Of a stretch of 64,000 nucleotides of DNA, positions 42,035-50,235 are shown piece after piece. Both the position numbers and the translations under genes were made by a program. The notes below the pieces were generated by a model. It was not told where the DNA came from. It was given only the letters and a program-made list of their open reading frames with translations, and did no database searches. The stretch's first letter is position 1. Every line of letters starts with the position of its first letter. Origin of the DNA: PALSA-243 sp049522755. Its GTDB lineage: Bacteria > Acidobacteriota > Terriglobia > Bryobacterales > Bryobacteraceae. The stretch spans positions 1 through 64,000 of the forward strand of contig JBEKNN010000001.1 of NCBI GenBank assembly GCA_049522755.1, given 5' to 3'.

Positions 42035-42247
42035 TTGCTGCTCGCCTTTGTGTTCCTCTGCGGCATGCTCGCGAATGCCGTCGCCCCGCACGGGGAGTAC
42101 GGAGAGTACATTACTGGACGGCGCCACATCAATGCGGCGTGGCATCTGACAAATGGGTGGCCCTGGTGGGGAATCTGGGGAAACATCGCCCCCTGGGCGT
42201 TGTTCATTGCGGCGGCCGCGCATCATCTGGAAAGAAGAGACTTCTGA
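42035..42247 (+). pseudogene. membrane-protein remnant or small membrane protein
   Basis: Reads LLLAFVFLCGMLANAVAPHG, EYGEYITGRRHINAAWHLTN, GWPWWGIWGNIAPWALFIAA, one or two membrane segments with an aromatic-rich loop, ending HHLERRDF. It lacks a Shine-Dalgarno sequence; a TTG at 42035 is the only start. It begins where the DinB remnant ends on the opposite strand, so it was probably cut at the same junction. Confidence 0.45.
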
Positions 42248-42329
42248 ACGATGGCGCGCCTTTACGTTCCGACGCGCAGTCCCGCCTACATCGCCGCCAC
42301 CTTCGAGAGCACGAGCCCGCCAAACCGCG

Positions 42330-42349
42330 GTATGAATCGTGTGTCATAC
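42330..42349 (+). promoter_or_regulatory. inverted repeat before vapB, candidate operator
   Basis: GTATGA-N8-TCATAC, perfect 6-base arms, eight bases before the antitoxin ATG at 42358. It contains a CATACT -10-like sequence. AbrB/MazE-type antitoxins bind such sites to repress their operon. Confidence 0.55.
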
Positions 42350-42357
42350 TTTCAGAT

Positions 42358-42588
42358 ATGAGAATCGGCGAGCGCGGCCAGGTTACCATTCCCAAGGAGA
42401 TTCGCGACCAATTTGGCCTTGGGCCCGAGACCGAAGTCGAGTTCCACGTCGTGAACGGGGCCATTGTCCTCAAAAAGGCTCCGAAGAAGTTGAACCTGGC
42501 CAAATGGAAAGGCCGCTGCGGCGGCGCGTTCGCTAAACTCGGCTATACATCGGTGGACCAGTTCATCGAGGACATTCGTGGACGATGA
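42358..42588 (+). CDS. vapB: AbrB/MazE-type antitoxin (VapB)
   Basis: A 76-residue protein with the swapped-hairpin AbrB DNA-binding fold (MRIGERGQVTIPKEIRDQFG) and a C-terminal toxin-binding tail (AKLGYTSVDQFIEDIRGR). It overlaps the PIN toxin gene by ATGA and is preceded by an inverted repeat at 42330-42349, which points to autoregulation. It is unrelated to the ribbon-helix-helix antitoxin at 9453. Confidence 0.9.
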   Translation: MRIGERGQVTIPKEIRDQFGLGPETEVEFHVVNGAIVLKKAPKKLNLAKWKGRCGGAFAKLGYTSVDQFIEDIRGR

Positions 42589-42998
42589 TCACAGCCGTAG
42601 ACACCAATATCCTGCTCGACATTCTGATCCCCAACGACGAGTTTTGCGGCGCTTCCGCGGAAGCGCTGGAAAAGGCGGTAAGCAGTGGCTCGCTCGCAAT
42701 CTGCGACATTGTGTATGCGGAACTCTGCGTTCACTTTGAGAAACAGCGGGATTGCGATGCCTTTCTGGATGCCAACGAAATCCGCGTTCAGGCTCTCAGC
42801 CGGGATTCGCATTTTCGCGCCAGCCGCGCATGGCGCAATTATCGGCGACAGGGTGGGAAGCGGACTCGAATTTTGGCGGACTTCTTCATCGGCGCGCATG
42901 CCGAGAAACAGGCAACGCGCCTGTTGACACGCGACCGGGGTTTCTACCGGAAGCTTTTCCCGTCGCTGCTGGTGCATGACCCCTCGGGAACAGCCTGA
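42585..42998 (+). CDS. vapC: PIN-domain toxin ribonuclease (VapC family)
   Basis: A 137-residue PIN protein: VDTNILLDILIPNDEF with the first Asp, CDIVYAELCVHFEK, IRVQALSRDSHFRASRAWRN and RILADFFIGAHAEKQATRLL then TRDRGFYRKLFP, giving the acidic residues of the metal site. It forms a second, independent type II toxin-antitoxin pair in this window with the AbrB-type antitoxin. Confidence 0.9.
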   Translation: MITAVDTNILLDILIPNDEFCGASAEALEKAVSSGSLAICDIVYAELCVHFEKQRDCDAFLDANEIRVQALSRDSHFRASRAWRNYRRQGGKRTRILADFFIGAHAEKQATRLLTRDRGFYRKLFPSLLVHDPSGTA

Positions 42999-43093
42999 AG
43001 CTAAGCTACGGTTTGAGTAAAGGGCGCAATCATGGCGGGCCCCGGTGAAACACACGATGATGCACGGCTCGGGTGTAACGCTATCATGACCGT

Positions 43094-45667
43094 GTGCCCA
43101 CTCAGCGCCTCTTTCTGATCGATTCCTTCGGCTTCATCTTCCGCGCATATCATGCGCGCGCGCGCTCCGCGGCCCCGCCCATGCGCACCAGCACCGGGGT
43201 GTCCACCGAAGCCGTCTTCATCTTCAACAACATGGTCAGGAAGCTGTTGAAAGAGCACAACCCCACCTATATCGCCGCGATTTTCGAAAGCACCGGGCCC
43301 ACCCACCGCCTCCAGGAGTTCGCCGAATATAAGGCCAACCGCACCGAGATGCCGCCCGACCTCGCCGACCAGATCCCCTACGTGCGCCGCATCATCGAGG
43401 CCATGCGCATCCCAATTCTGGAGTATCCCGGTTTCGAGGCCGACGACGTCATCGGCGCCATCGCGCGCCGCGCCGAGAATCAGGGCGTCGAGGTGGTGAT
43501 CGTGTCGAGCGACAAAGACATGCTGCAGCTTGTGAACCAGCGCGTGTCGATGCTCAATCCCGCCAAAGACGATACCTGGTACAACCCCGCGAAGGTGAAA
43601 GAGTTCATGGGCGTCGAGCCGTCGCAGGTGGCCGACCTGCTGGCGCTCATGGGCGATACCGTCGACAATATTCCCGGCGCCCCGGGCATCGGCGAAAAGG
43701 GCGCGCGCGATCTTCTCGCCCGCTTCGGTTCGGTAGAGGCGCTGCTCGACCGCGCCGGCGACGTCGAGCGCAAAATGCACCGCGAGAGTCTGCAGAACAA
43801 TGTGGAGCGCATCCGCATGAGCAAGCGCCTCGCGACCATTCAGACCGGCGTGCCCATCGAGTTTTCCCTGGAAGCGGTCAAGGCGCAAGCATGCGATGAG
43901 GGGCTGCTGAAATCCATTTATAAGGACATGGAATTTCACAGCCTGCTCAAGGAATTGGGACCCGCGGAAGATACGCGCGCGCGCGACTACGGCTGCGTCG
44001 CCGGGCCGGAAGAGTTGCGGGCGTGGCTCGCCGCCGTTCCCTCGGGCATGCCCGTAGCGGTGGCCATCTCGAGGTCGGCCGAAGGCGAGTTCGCTTTGGA
44101 TACCATCGGCCTCGCATGGCGGGCCGGCGAGGCGCGCGCGGTGGCGGGCGAGAATCTGTCGCACCTCAAGCCATGGCTCGAAGACGCAAGCGTTTCCAAA
44201 ATTGCCTGTGACGTGAAAAGCGCGCTGCTGGAACTGGGGCGCATGGGGATTGACGCGCGCGGCTTCGATCACGACGTGATGCTCTACGCGTTCCTTCTTG
44301 ACGCCGACCCTTCCGGTTGCGCCTTGGAGGAACAAGCGCGGCGAAGGCTCGATTTGAAGCTCGGCCCATCGCCCGAACAGCACGCCGATATCACGCTCGA
44401 AATCTGGATGCAGTTATCGCCTGCGGTGGATTCACGCGGGCTGCGCGAGTTGTACGCCACCATGGAACTGCCGCTCACGCACGTGCTGGCGCGTATGGAA
44501 CGCACCGGCGTGCGCATCGATTCCACCGAGTTGGCGCGCCTCTCGCAACTGATGGAAGGCGAGATCGCGCGGCTCACTGCGGAGATTCACGCACTGGCCG
44601 GCAAGCCGTTCAACATCGCATCGCCGCAGCAATTGGGCCGCGTGCTGTTCGAAGACCTCAAGCTGCCCGCGCCCGTGAAGTACGGCAAAGGCAAGACCAC
44701 CTCCACCGCCGCCGACGTGCTCGAAGAGCTCGCCGCCGATCACGAAATCGTGCGCAAGGCGCTCGAATACCGGCAGCTCACTAAACTGAAAGGAACCTAT
44801 GTGGACGCGCTGCCCGCGCTCATCGATCCGCACACCGGCCGCCTGCATACCAGCTTCAACCAGACCGGGGCGGCCACCGGGCGGCTCTCGTCGTCGAACC
44901 CGAATCTGCAGAACATTCCGATTCGCACCGAGTTGGGGCGCGAGATCCGCGCGGCGTTCGTTCCACGCGAGGGATGGAAGCTGGTGGTGGCCGATTATTC
45001 GCAGATCGAATTGCGGCTGCTGGCGCACATGTCCGGCGATCCGCTATTGGTGGAAGCCTACCGCAACGGCGACGACATTCACACGCTCACCGCCGCGGAA
45101 GTGCTGGGCGTGCACCCTCTGATGGTGACCCCGGAGGCGCGTCGCGACGCCAAGGCGGTGAATTTCGGAATCGTGTACGGCATCAGTGGGTTTGGCCTCG
45201 CAGCGCAGCTTGGCATCACTCGCGGCGAAGCCGAGAAGTACATTCGAAATTATTTCGAGCGCTACAAAGGCGTGCGGCGTTTTCTCGACGAGACTATCGC
45301 CCAGGTGCGGCAAACCGGCGTGACGCGCACGCTATTCGGCCGGGAGCGGCCCATTCCGGATATCAACAGCCGCAACACCAACGCGCGCGGATTCGCGGAG
45401 CGCACGGCGGTGAACTCGCCCCTGCAGGGGACGGCCGCCGATCTGATCAAGGTGGCGATGGTGCGCATCGATGGCGCGCTCGCCGAGGGCGGATATCGAT
45501 GCGCAATGCTGTTGCAGGTTCACGACGAGCTGGTGTTCGAATGCCCGCCCGAGGAAGTGGAGGCAATTTCGAAACTGGTGAAGCGCGAAATGGAAGGCGC
45601 GGGCCAGCTCAAAGTGCCTCTGTTAGTGGATATCGGCGCCGGCGAAAACTGGCGGGACGCGAAGTGA
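43094..45667 (+). CDS. polA: DNA polymerase I
   Basis: An 857-residue family A polymerase starting at a GTG: 5'-nuclease domain (FLIDSFGFIFRAYHARA, FEADDVIGAIARR, SSDKDMLQL), a middle domain and the polymerase palm with D634 (DYSQIELR), the finger motif RRDAKAVNFGIVYGISG and H810-D811 (QVHDELVFE). The 3'-5' exonuclease motif that usually reads DTE is SRSAEGEFALDTIGL here, and the second site is DVKSALLEL, so the proofreading metal ligands seem missing. It replaces RNA primers and fills gaps. It stands alone on this strand. Confidence 0.95.
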   Translation: MPTQRLFLIDSFGFIFRAYHARARSAAPPMRTSTGVSTEAVFIFNNMVRKLLKEHNPTYIAAIFESTGPTHRLQEFAEYKANRTEMPPDLADQIPYVRRIIEAMRIPILEYPGFEADDVIGAIARRAENQGVEVVIVSSDKDMLQLVNQRVSMLNPAKDDTWYNPAKVKEFMGVEPSQVADLLALMGDTVDNIPGAPGIGEKGARDLLARFGSVEALLDRAGDVERKMHRESLQNNVERIRMSKRLATIQTGVPIEFSLEAVKAQACDEGLLKSIYKDMEFHSLLKELGPAEDTRARDYGCVAGPEELRAWLAAVPSGMPVAVAISRSAEGEFALDTIGLAWRAGEARAVAGENLSHLKPWLEDASVSKIACDVKSALLELGRMGIDARGFDHDVMLYAFLLDADPSGCALEEQARRRLDLKLGPSPEQHADITLEIWMQLSPAVDSRGLRELYATMELPLTHVLARMERTGVRIDSTELARLSQLMEGEIARLTAEIHALAGKPFNIASPQQLGRVLFEDLKLPAPVKYGKGKTTSTAADVLEELAADHEIVRKALEYRQLTKLKGTYVDALPALIDPHTGRLHTSFNQTGAATGRLSSSNPNLQNIPIRTELGREIRAAFVPREGWKLVVADYSQIELRLLAHMSGDPLLVEAYRNGDDIHTLTAAEVLGVHPLMVTPEARRDAKAVNFGIVYGISGFGLAAQLGITRGEAEKYIRNYFERYKGVRRFLDETIAQVRQTGVTRTLFGRERPIPDINSRNTNARGFAERTAVNSPLQGTAADLIKVAMVRIDGALAEGGYRCAMLLQVHDELVFECPPEEVEAISKLVKREMEGAGQLKVPLLVDIGAGENWRDAK

Positions 45668-45755
45668 GCCTTCTACCACTTCCTTCGCTCGAACTGGAAA
45701 TTCTGCGCAAGTTGTAGGGCGGACCCCCTGGACCCGCTTTTCGCTCCGCAAAATC

Positions 45756-45783
45756 AACCTGCGGCCGATTGTTAATCGGCCTT
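45756..45783 (-). repeat. palindromic repeat downstream of polA (copy E2, terminator-like)
   Basis: GGCCGATT-GTT-AATCGGCC is a perfect 8-base stem followed by TT. Inverted relative to a similar sequence at 40857-40883 (AGGCCGAT-N5-ATCGG plus GCAGGTT). No T-run, so termination is weak. Confidence 0.5.
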
Positions 45784-45861
45784 CCGACGTAACACGAGCC
45801 GCCGCTCAACCTGTCTCCCGGTTATCTCGCAATAAAGTAAACTGAGGGAGCCGCTTCACGC

Positions 45862-46299
45862 ATGAGAACCTGGTTCAAACGCCTCGGGACCCTTTGCCTC
45901 TTAGCAGCCGCCATCGCTGTCTGTTCGGACCTGCTATCGTACGTAGCTCCCAGCGCGTCGCTACCCGCAACCGCCGCGGGATGGATTCTCGCATCCCCTC
46001 AAGACTGCGCGAAACCACAGTTCCGAAACCTGCGTGGGACGGGGGGCGCGCGCCGAGTCTGCCGTGGCGAATACCGCGGCTCGCCGCAAATGACCCTCAC
46101 CATCTACGACATGCCGGAGTGGGGAGCGTCCGCGTTTGACGCCTGGCAGAAATGGCAGACACAGCCGGGTAAGATGTCCTTCTATAAGGGCCGTTACTTC
46201 GGCGTAGTGGAATCGTCGAACGCGGACAGGAACGCACTGAACCGCTTCACCGTCGCCATAGAGTCGGCTCTTCCACCGGGCAGCGAGGGTCGCCGGTGA
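45862..46299 (+). CDS. hypothetical exported protein
   Basis: A 145-residue protein with a signal peptide or anchor (FKRLGTLCLLAAAIAVCSDL) and a body with WQKWQTQPGKMSFYKGRYFG that I cannot place in a known family. Its stop overlaps the GTG of the next frame (GTGA), so it once formed an operon with the gene that is now deleted in the middle. Confidence 0.6.
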   Translation: MRTWFKRLGTLCLLAAAIAVCSDLLSYVAPSASLPATAAGWILASPQDCAKPQFRNLRGTGGARRVCRGEYRGSPQMTLTIYDMPEWGASAFDAWQKWQTQPGKMSFYKGRYFGVVESSNADRNALNRFTVAIESALPPGSEGRR

Positions 46300-47052
46300 A
46301 GCCCCGCAGTGGCCGTGATAGTCGTCTCTCGCGCCGAAGCTTCTTACTGGACAATTACATGCTCTTCTACCTGTTGGCCAGCGCTTATGAGCCTCCCGAG
46401 ATTCTCAAGCGCATCGCCACAGATCGCACGCAGCCCTACACTCACCTTGAGCTCAAGCGGACCCGCAACCGCTGGCGCTTCTTCGACGATCTTCATGGAC
46501 CGGTATACAAGACCACCTACGTACGGAGTGAGTACGCCGTCAGCTCCGATCAAGGCGGCACACTTCAACGGCTTCTTCTCGAAAGACCTGACTGACCTGC
46601 GCGAAGACACGTCGGGCTGGATTTTCGCCAGAGGCGGCGATGCCTGGATCGCCTGCCGGCCGTTGCAACCCTACTCCTGGGCCCCGCTTGAGGGTGGCGG
46701 AAAGCGGCTGTTCAGTCCGTACTTGAAGAATGGCATCGTGGTCCAGGTGGCCAGCCGCTCCGAATTCGCAGATATGGAAGCATTCCGGCGGGCGATTCTG
46801 GCGCTGAAACTGGAGTTCCGCCTGGACCCGGCCCCATCCGTGCTATTTCACTCACTACGCGGCAAGACGCTGGCCTTCACTTACGGAGACACTCCGCAGG
46901 TGAACGGCATACCGTTGGATTACGCCCGCTGGCCCTTGTTTGGCGGACCATTCGTAGAAGCCGCCGTAGATTCCGAGCAGCTAATCTTGAAATACGGCAA
47001 GATGCGCCGCATTCTCGATTTCCGCAGACTAATAGTGACTGACGCCAAGTGA
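46296..47052 (+). pseudogene. hypothetical protein gene with an internal out-of-frame deletion
   Basis: The first frame (GTG at 46296) gives LASAYEPPEILKRIATDRTQ, PYTHLELKRTRNRWRFFDDL, HGPVYKTTYVRSEYAVSSDQ, GG and soon a stop. A second frame continues HFNGFFSKDLTDLREDTSGW, IFARGGDAWIACRPLQPYSW to RRILDFRRLIVTDAK. Both look conserved, and the junction is at about 46556-46562 (GGCGGCACACTTC). I read this as an internal deletion in a larger secreted-glycan-type protein, because SDQGG and HFNGFFSKDL appear joined by a lost segment. The N-terminus is probably also missing. Function unknown. Confidence 0.6.
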
Positions 47053-48261
47053 TTATTGCGCGGCCTTTCTCGCATGAATAATCACCCTGTAATTATTCTC
47101 GGCATTCAGGTTAATCAGCGCCACGAAAGCCCGTCCCTGGTAAGTGCCAATGGTTCCGGACTGCGAGACTCCCGCAACCTCCCAGCCCGCAGGCAGCAGC
47201 ACCGTATTGCGCAGCCCATGCAGCGTGCGATCGAAGACCAGCTCTCCGTTATCGGCCTTATAGCCCGCGTCCTTCAGCGTACCGGTGATCTTGATGTGAG
47301 CGCTTTGCTTGTCGTCGACGATGGGAACCTCCAGCTTCACGGTCATCGCCTTGCCTTCCTTGACCGGAGTGAAGTCCTTTGCCGTGTCCAGGTCGGTCAC
47401 CTTCAGGTCCTGTAACTGCAAGTAGGCCAGGGAATCCAGCCTCGCTTTGCCGCCCTTGCGATAGTCGCTGTAACTCTGCTCCACCTTAATGCTGTGAGTG
47501 TCGGGCGCATCCAGAGTGTAGAGAGTTTTTATGTCGTCGAAGAACATGTCGGTGTACTGGAGCGGAGCAAATGCTGCGGTGGTCTTACGCGCATGGATGG
47601 TCACGGGATTACTCTGGCCGCTGGGGTTCGCAAATGCCAGCTTGAGACGCCCATCGGCCTGCGTGGTGAGTTGCGCGGCAACATTCGACGAAATGAACGC
47701 AAAGCCCTTCGGCAGAACCACGCCCAGCCGGTACCCACTCAAGCTCCGGACCCATACGATATCGTCGCCGTGCATCATGTAAGTCCTGGGATCCTTGTAA
47801 GTCTTGTAAATCAGCACGCGGCCGATTCCGCCTTCCGGCACTGGAATAGGAAGAGTGGCGTGAATGGCGTGATTCTCGGGGTCGTCGCCCTGCTGCTGAT
47901 AGGTGAATTTCAACGGCTGGCCCGTTCGAGGGTCGTACACTTCAAGGTCCGATCCCTCACTGCCGCCGCGCGTAGCATTAACCAATTCCGTCGCTCCCGT
48001 CCTGTTCTCTTCCGGCAGAAAACGAATGCGAAACTGTTCCGAGCCAGGTTCGAGGATCGCATATTCGGTATAGGCGTCTTGACTAAACAGACGGCCCACC
48101 GGCGGCGTAGGCCTCAGCGATCCGTCGGGGTTCGCGCCGCCCGGAAACGGATTGTTGCCTCCCTGTCCACCCCGCCTCTGCTCCGCATTGATCCACGACG
48201 GAACGGCGCCCACGGCCAAAGCGAGTGCAATCCCGAGCATCAGTTTTCTGGAACGGTTCAT
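47053..48261 (-). CDS. hypothetical secreted protein
   Basis: A 402-residue protein with a signal peptide (MNRSRKLMLGIALALAVGAV), then a Gly/Asn/Pro-rich patch (EQRRGGQGGNNPFPGGANPD) and a beta-rich body without a domain I can name. The last ~80 residues (DRTLHGLRNTVLLPAGWEVA to YRVIIHARKAAQ) look like an Ig/beta-sandwich tail. Its stop touches the previous pseudogene stop (47052/47053). It may be a cell-surface or sugar-related protein. Function unknown. Confidence 0.7.
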   Translation of the reverse strand: MNRSRKLMLGIALALAVGAVPSWINAEQRRGGQGGNNPFPGGANPDGSLRPTPPVGRLFSQDAYTEYAILEPGSEQFRIRFLPEENRTGATELVNATRGGSEGSDLEVYDPRTGQPLKFTYQQQGDDPENHAIHATLPIPVPEGGIGRVLIYKTYKDPRTYMMHGDDIVWVRSLSGYRLGVVLPKGFAFISSNVAAQLTTQADGRLKLAFANPSGQSNPVTIHARKTTAAFAPLQYTDMFFDDIKTLYTLDAPDTHSIKVEQSYSDYRKGGKARLDSLAYLQLQDLKVTDLDTAKDFTPVKEGKAMTVKLEVPIVDDKQSAHIKITGTLKDAGYKADNGELVFDRTLHGLRNTVLLPAGWEVAGVSQSGTIGTYQGRAFVALINLNAENNYRVIIHARKAAQ

Positions 48262-48387
48262 CAGCTTACCTCCTGTACGATTCGCGCCTGCGAGCAGCGC
48301 GCCTCCAGTTACTTTACCAATCTTTGTGGGACCCGCCGCCCGGCTTTTGTGCGACCGGCCTCCCGGCCAGTCGACACGCCGAAGGCG

Positions 48388-49011
48388 CTACCGCCGCAGC
48401 TCCGCTCTGATATCCATCCAAATCTTGAAATAGAGCCATTCGGCCGGCGGGTCAGGTTCCTCAATGTGGTCGGGCCGCAGAATCAAATCTCCCGTAGACA
48501 GCAGTATCTGCCGCACCTGCGGATTCTGTTCCAACTTCGCCCGCATCGCTTCCAGAATCAGCCAGTAGTGTTCGCCCTTCTTCTTCGACCGGTAAAGAAT
48601 CCGCTTGCCTTCGAATGTCACCCAATCGATCCCCATCTTGCGCATGTTCTCTTCAGCGGCCGTCCCCGCATCCTTGGCCTCAAACGCAGTCATCCCCGCC
48701 ACGTCTTCGCGAGTGTGCGGCCATACCATCCCGGAAGCTCTCGCGCGCGGGTCGGCGGGTCCTTCCGGATAGAGCATCATCTGCCAAAACCCCTCCACAC
48801 TGGCGTAGCGCTTGCCGCGAAGCGTGAACGGAGTGGCGGCAAAGTTGGAGAGAATTCCGAGTTCGTTCCTCTTGGAAAGAATCACTTCGCCCGGCTTGGC
48901 CGCTTGCGGCAATATCTCCCATGCCGGCGCCGTCTCCGCAACCGGCGTCCACCAGTGCGCCGGATACTCAGCGCCGGCGCCTCGTTGGGCCATAGCGACT
49001 GACAGTGCCAT
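48388..49011 (-). CDS. NADAR-domain (YbiA-like) protein with exported-looking N-terminus
   Basis: A 207-residue protein with the NADAR core: LSNFAATPFTLRGKRYASVE then GFWQMMLYPEG, and QILLSTGDLILRPDH near the C-terminus. NADAR proteins hydrolyse N-glycosidic bonds, such as riboflavin intermediates or ADP-ribosyl-nucleobase adducts. Upstream, the same frame runs on to 49089 and reads PNRIRKRAPWAAAAVVASAI and ALSLAMALSVAMAQ, a perfect signal peptide, but the codon at its start is ATA (49089-49087), so only the shortened ATG at 49011 is canonical. An 18-base tandem duplication (CTGTCACTCGCTATGGCA-like) lies in this region. Confidence 0.75.
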   Translation of the reverse strand: MALSVAMAQRGAGAEYPAHWWTPVAETAPAWEILPQAAKPGEVILSKRNELGILSNFAATPFTLRGKRYASVEGFWQMMLYPEGPADPRARASGMVWPHTREDVAGMTAFEAKDAGTAAEENMRKMGIDWVTFEGKRILYRSKKKGEHYWLILEAMRAKLEQNPQVRQILLSTGDLILRPDHIEEPDPPAEWLYFKIWMDIRAELRR

Positions 49012-49159
49012 AGCGAGTGACAGCGCTATCGCACTGGCAACGACCGCGGCAGCGGCCCAGGGCGCGCGTTTTCGTATGCGGTTCGGTATCTTAGCTATAT
49101 ACCACGAGAAACGTTATCCGCCTCCCGCAATGCTCAGACCACGGGTGAATACTGCGGCC

Positions 49160-50155
49160 ATGAAGCTACGCCTCTTTGTCCTGGCATCCGCAATTGCCGC
49201 CGCCGTTTTGGCGCAACCGCCCGGCTCAGTGCAGCGCGTGGTGGTCCACGGGAAAGGACTCGAAGGGAATCTCGAGGGCGATTCTCCGGATCGCGACGTC
49301 GCGGTTTACTTGCCTCCCAGCTATAGCGCCGACGGCGCGCGGCGATATCCGGTGGTGTACATGCTGCACGGCTTCACTGACGACGTGGATCACTGGTGGG
49401 GAGTCAAGCAACACTTCATAGATATCCCCGCCGTCATTGGCAAAGCGCTGGCGAATGGAAATACCCGGGAAATGATCGTAGTGATGCCGAACGCTTTTAC
49501 CCTCTATCAAGGAAGCATGTATTCCAACTCGGCAACTACGGGCGATTGGGAAGACTTCGTGGCAACCGAGTTAGTCGCCTACATAGACAGTCACTACCGC
49601 ACCATTCCGGACGCCGCCAGCCGCGGCCTCACGGGTCATTCCATGGGCGGTTATGGCGCCGTGCGGATCGGCATGAAACACCCCGAGGTGTTTTCCAGTA
49701 TCTATGTGCTGAGCCCCTGCTGCATGGCCGCGAGACATGACGCGCGCCGAGGCTGTTCAAACGCCGGAAGATATCGCCAGGCCGATTTCGGCACGAAGGC
49801 CACCCTCGCATCGGCCGCGGCCTGGTCTCCGGATCCGAAGAACCCGCCGTTATATTTCGATCTGCCTTCCAAGGGCGGCGAATTTCAGCCTGCCATCGCG
49901 GCCAAGTGGGCTGCCAACGCGCCGCTGGCGATGATCGATCAGTACATCTCGAACCTGCGGCGTCTGCACGCGATCGCGTTCGACGCCGGCGCGCAGGACG
50001 CGGCCATCGCGGCCACCTGCAAAACGTTGGACGAATTGCTCAGCGCATATGAAGTCCCTCATCAGTTCGAAATCTACGAGGGCACTCACACCAGCCGCAT
50101 CGCTGAGCGGATAGAAACAAAAACCTTGCCGTTCTTTTCCGCTAACCTGAAGTAA
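49160..50155 (+). CDS. secreted esterase D/tributyrin esterase-like alpha/beta hydrolase
   Basis: A 331-residue protein with a signal peptide (MKLRLFVLASAIAAAVLAQP) and the putative-esterase fold: PDRDVAVYLPPSYSADGARR then YPVVYMLHGFTDD, nucleophile Ser in GLTGHSMGGYGAVRIGM and His in GTHTSRI. It probably hydrolyses esters of polysaccharide side chains or small esters. Alternative ATG at 49130 would spoil the signal peptide. The palindromic repeat B2 just after its stop may be its terminator. Confidence 0.83.
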   Translation: MKLRLFVLASAIAAAVLAQPPGSVQRVVVHGKGLEGNLEGDSPDRDVAVYLPPSYSADGARRYPVVYMLHGFTDDVDHWWGVKQHFIDIPAVIGKALANGNTREMIVVMPNAFTLYQGSMYSNSATTGDWEDFVATELVAYIDSHYRTIPDAASRGLTGHSMGGYGAVRIGMKHPEVFSSIYVLSPCCMAARHDARRGCSNAGRYRQADFGTKATLASAAAWSPDPKNPPLYFDLPSKGGEFQPAIAAKWAANAPLAMIDQYISNLRRLHAIAFDAGAQDAAIAATCKTLDELLSAYEVPHQFEIYEGTHTSRIAERIETKTLPFFSANLK

Positions 50156-50158
50156 CTT

Positions 50159-50182
50159 GTAAGACAGGCGTCCCGGCCTGTC
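50159..50182 (-). repeat. dispersed palindromic repeat, copy B2 (terminator-like)
   Basis: GACAGGC-GTCCCG-GCCTGTC (50163-50182) followed on the plus strand by TTTTCC. It is the inverted counterpart of copy B1 at 26227-26251 (same stem, tail TTAC on the minus strand). It is 4 bases after the esterase stop and may end that transcript. Confidence 0.65.
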
Positions 50183-50235
50183 TTTTCCGCAGAGTCGCGA
50201 AATGTCACTAGATAGCCCCAGGAGCCGCATCCCAC

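Noticed and set aside
43001..44383. 460-codon open frame on the minus strand opposite polA
   Set aside because: It mirrors the polA coding frame, has no recognisable domain and an implausible His/Arg/Gly-rich composition. It is a GC-rich antisense shadow.
47494..49002. Plus-strand open frame of 502 codons covering two minus-strand genes
   Set aside because: It spans the end of the NADAR gene and the hypothetical secreted gene, has no domain and no ribosome-binding site. A shadow of high-GC codon use.
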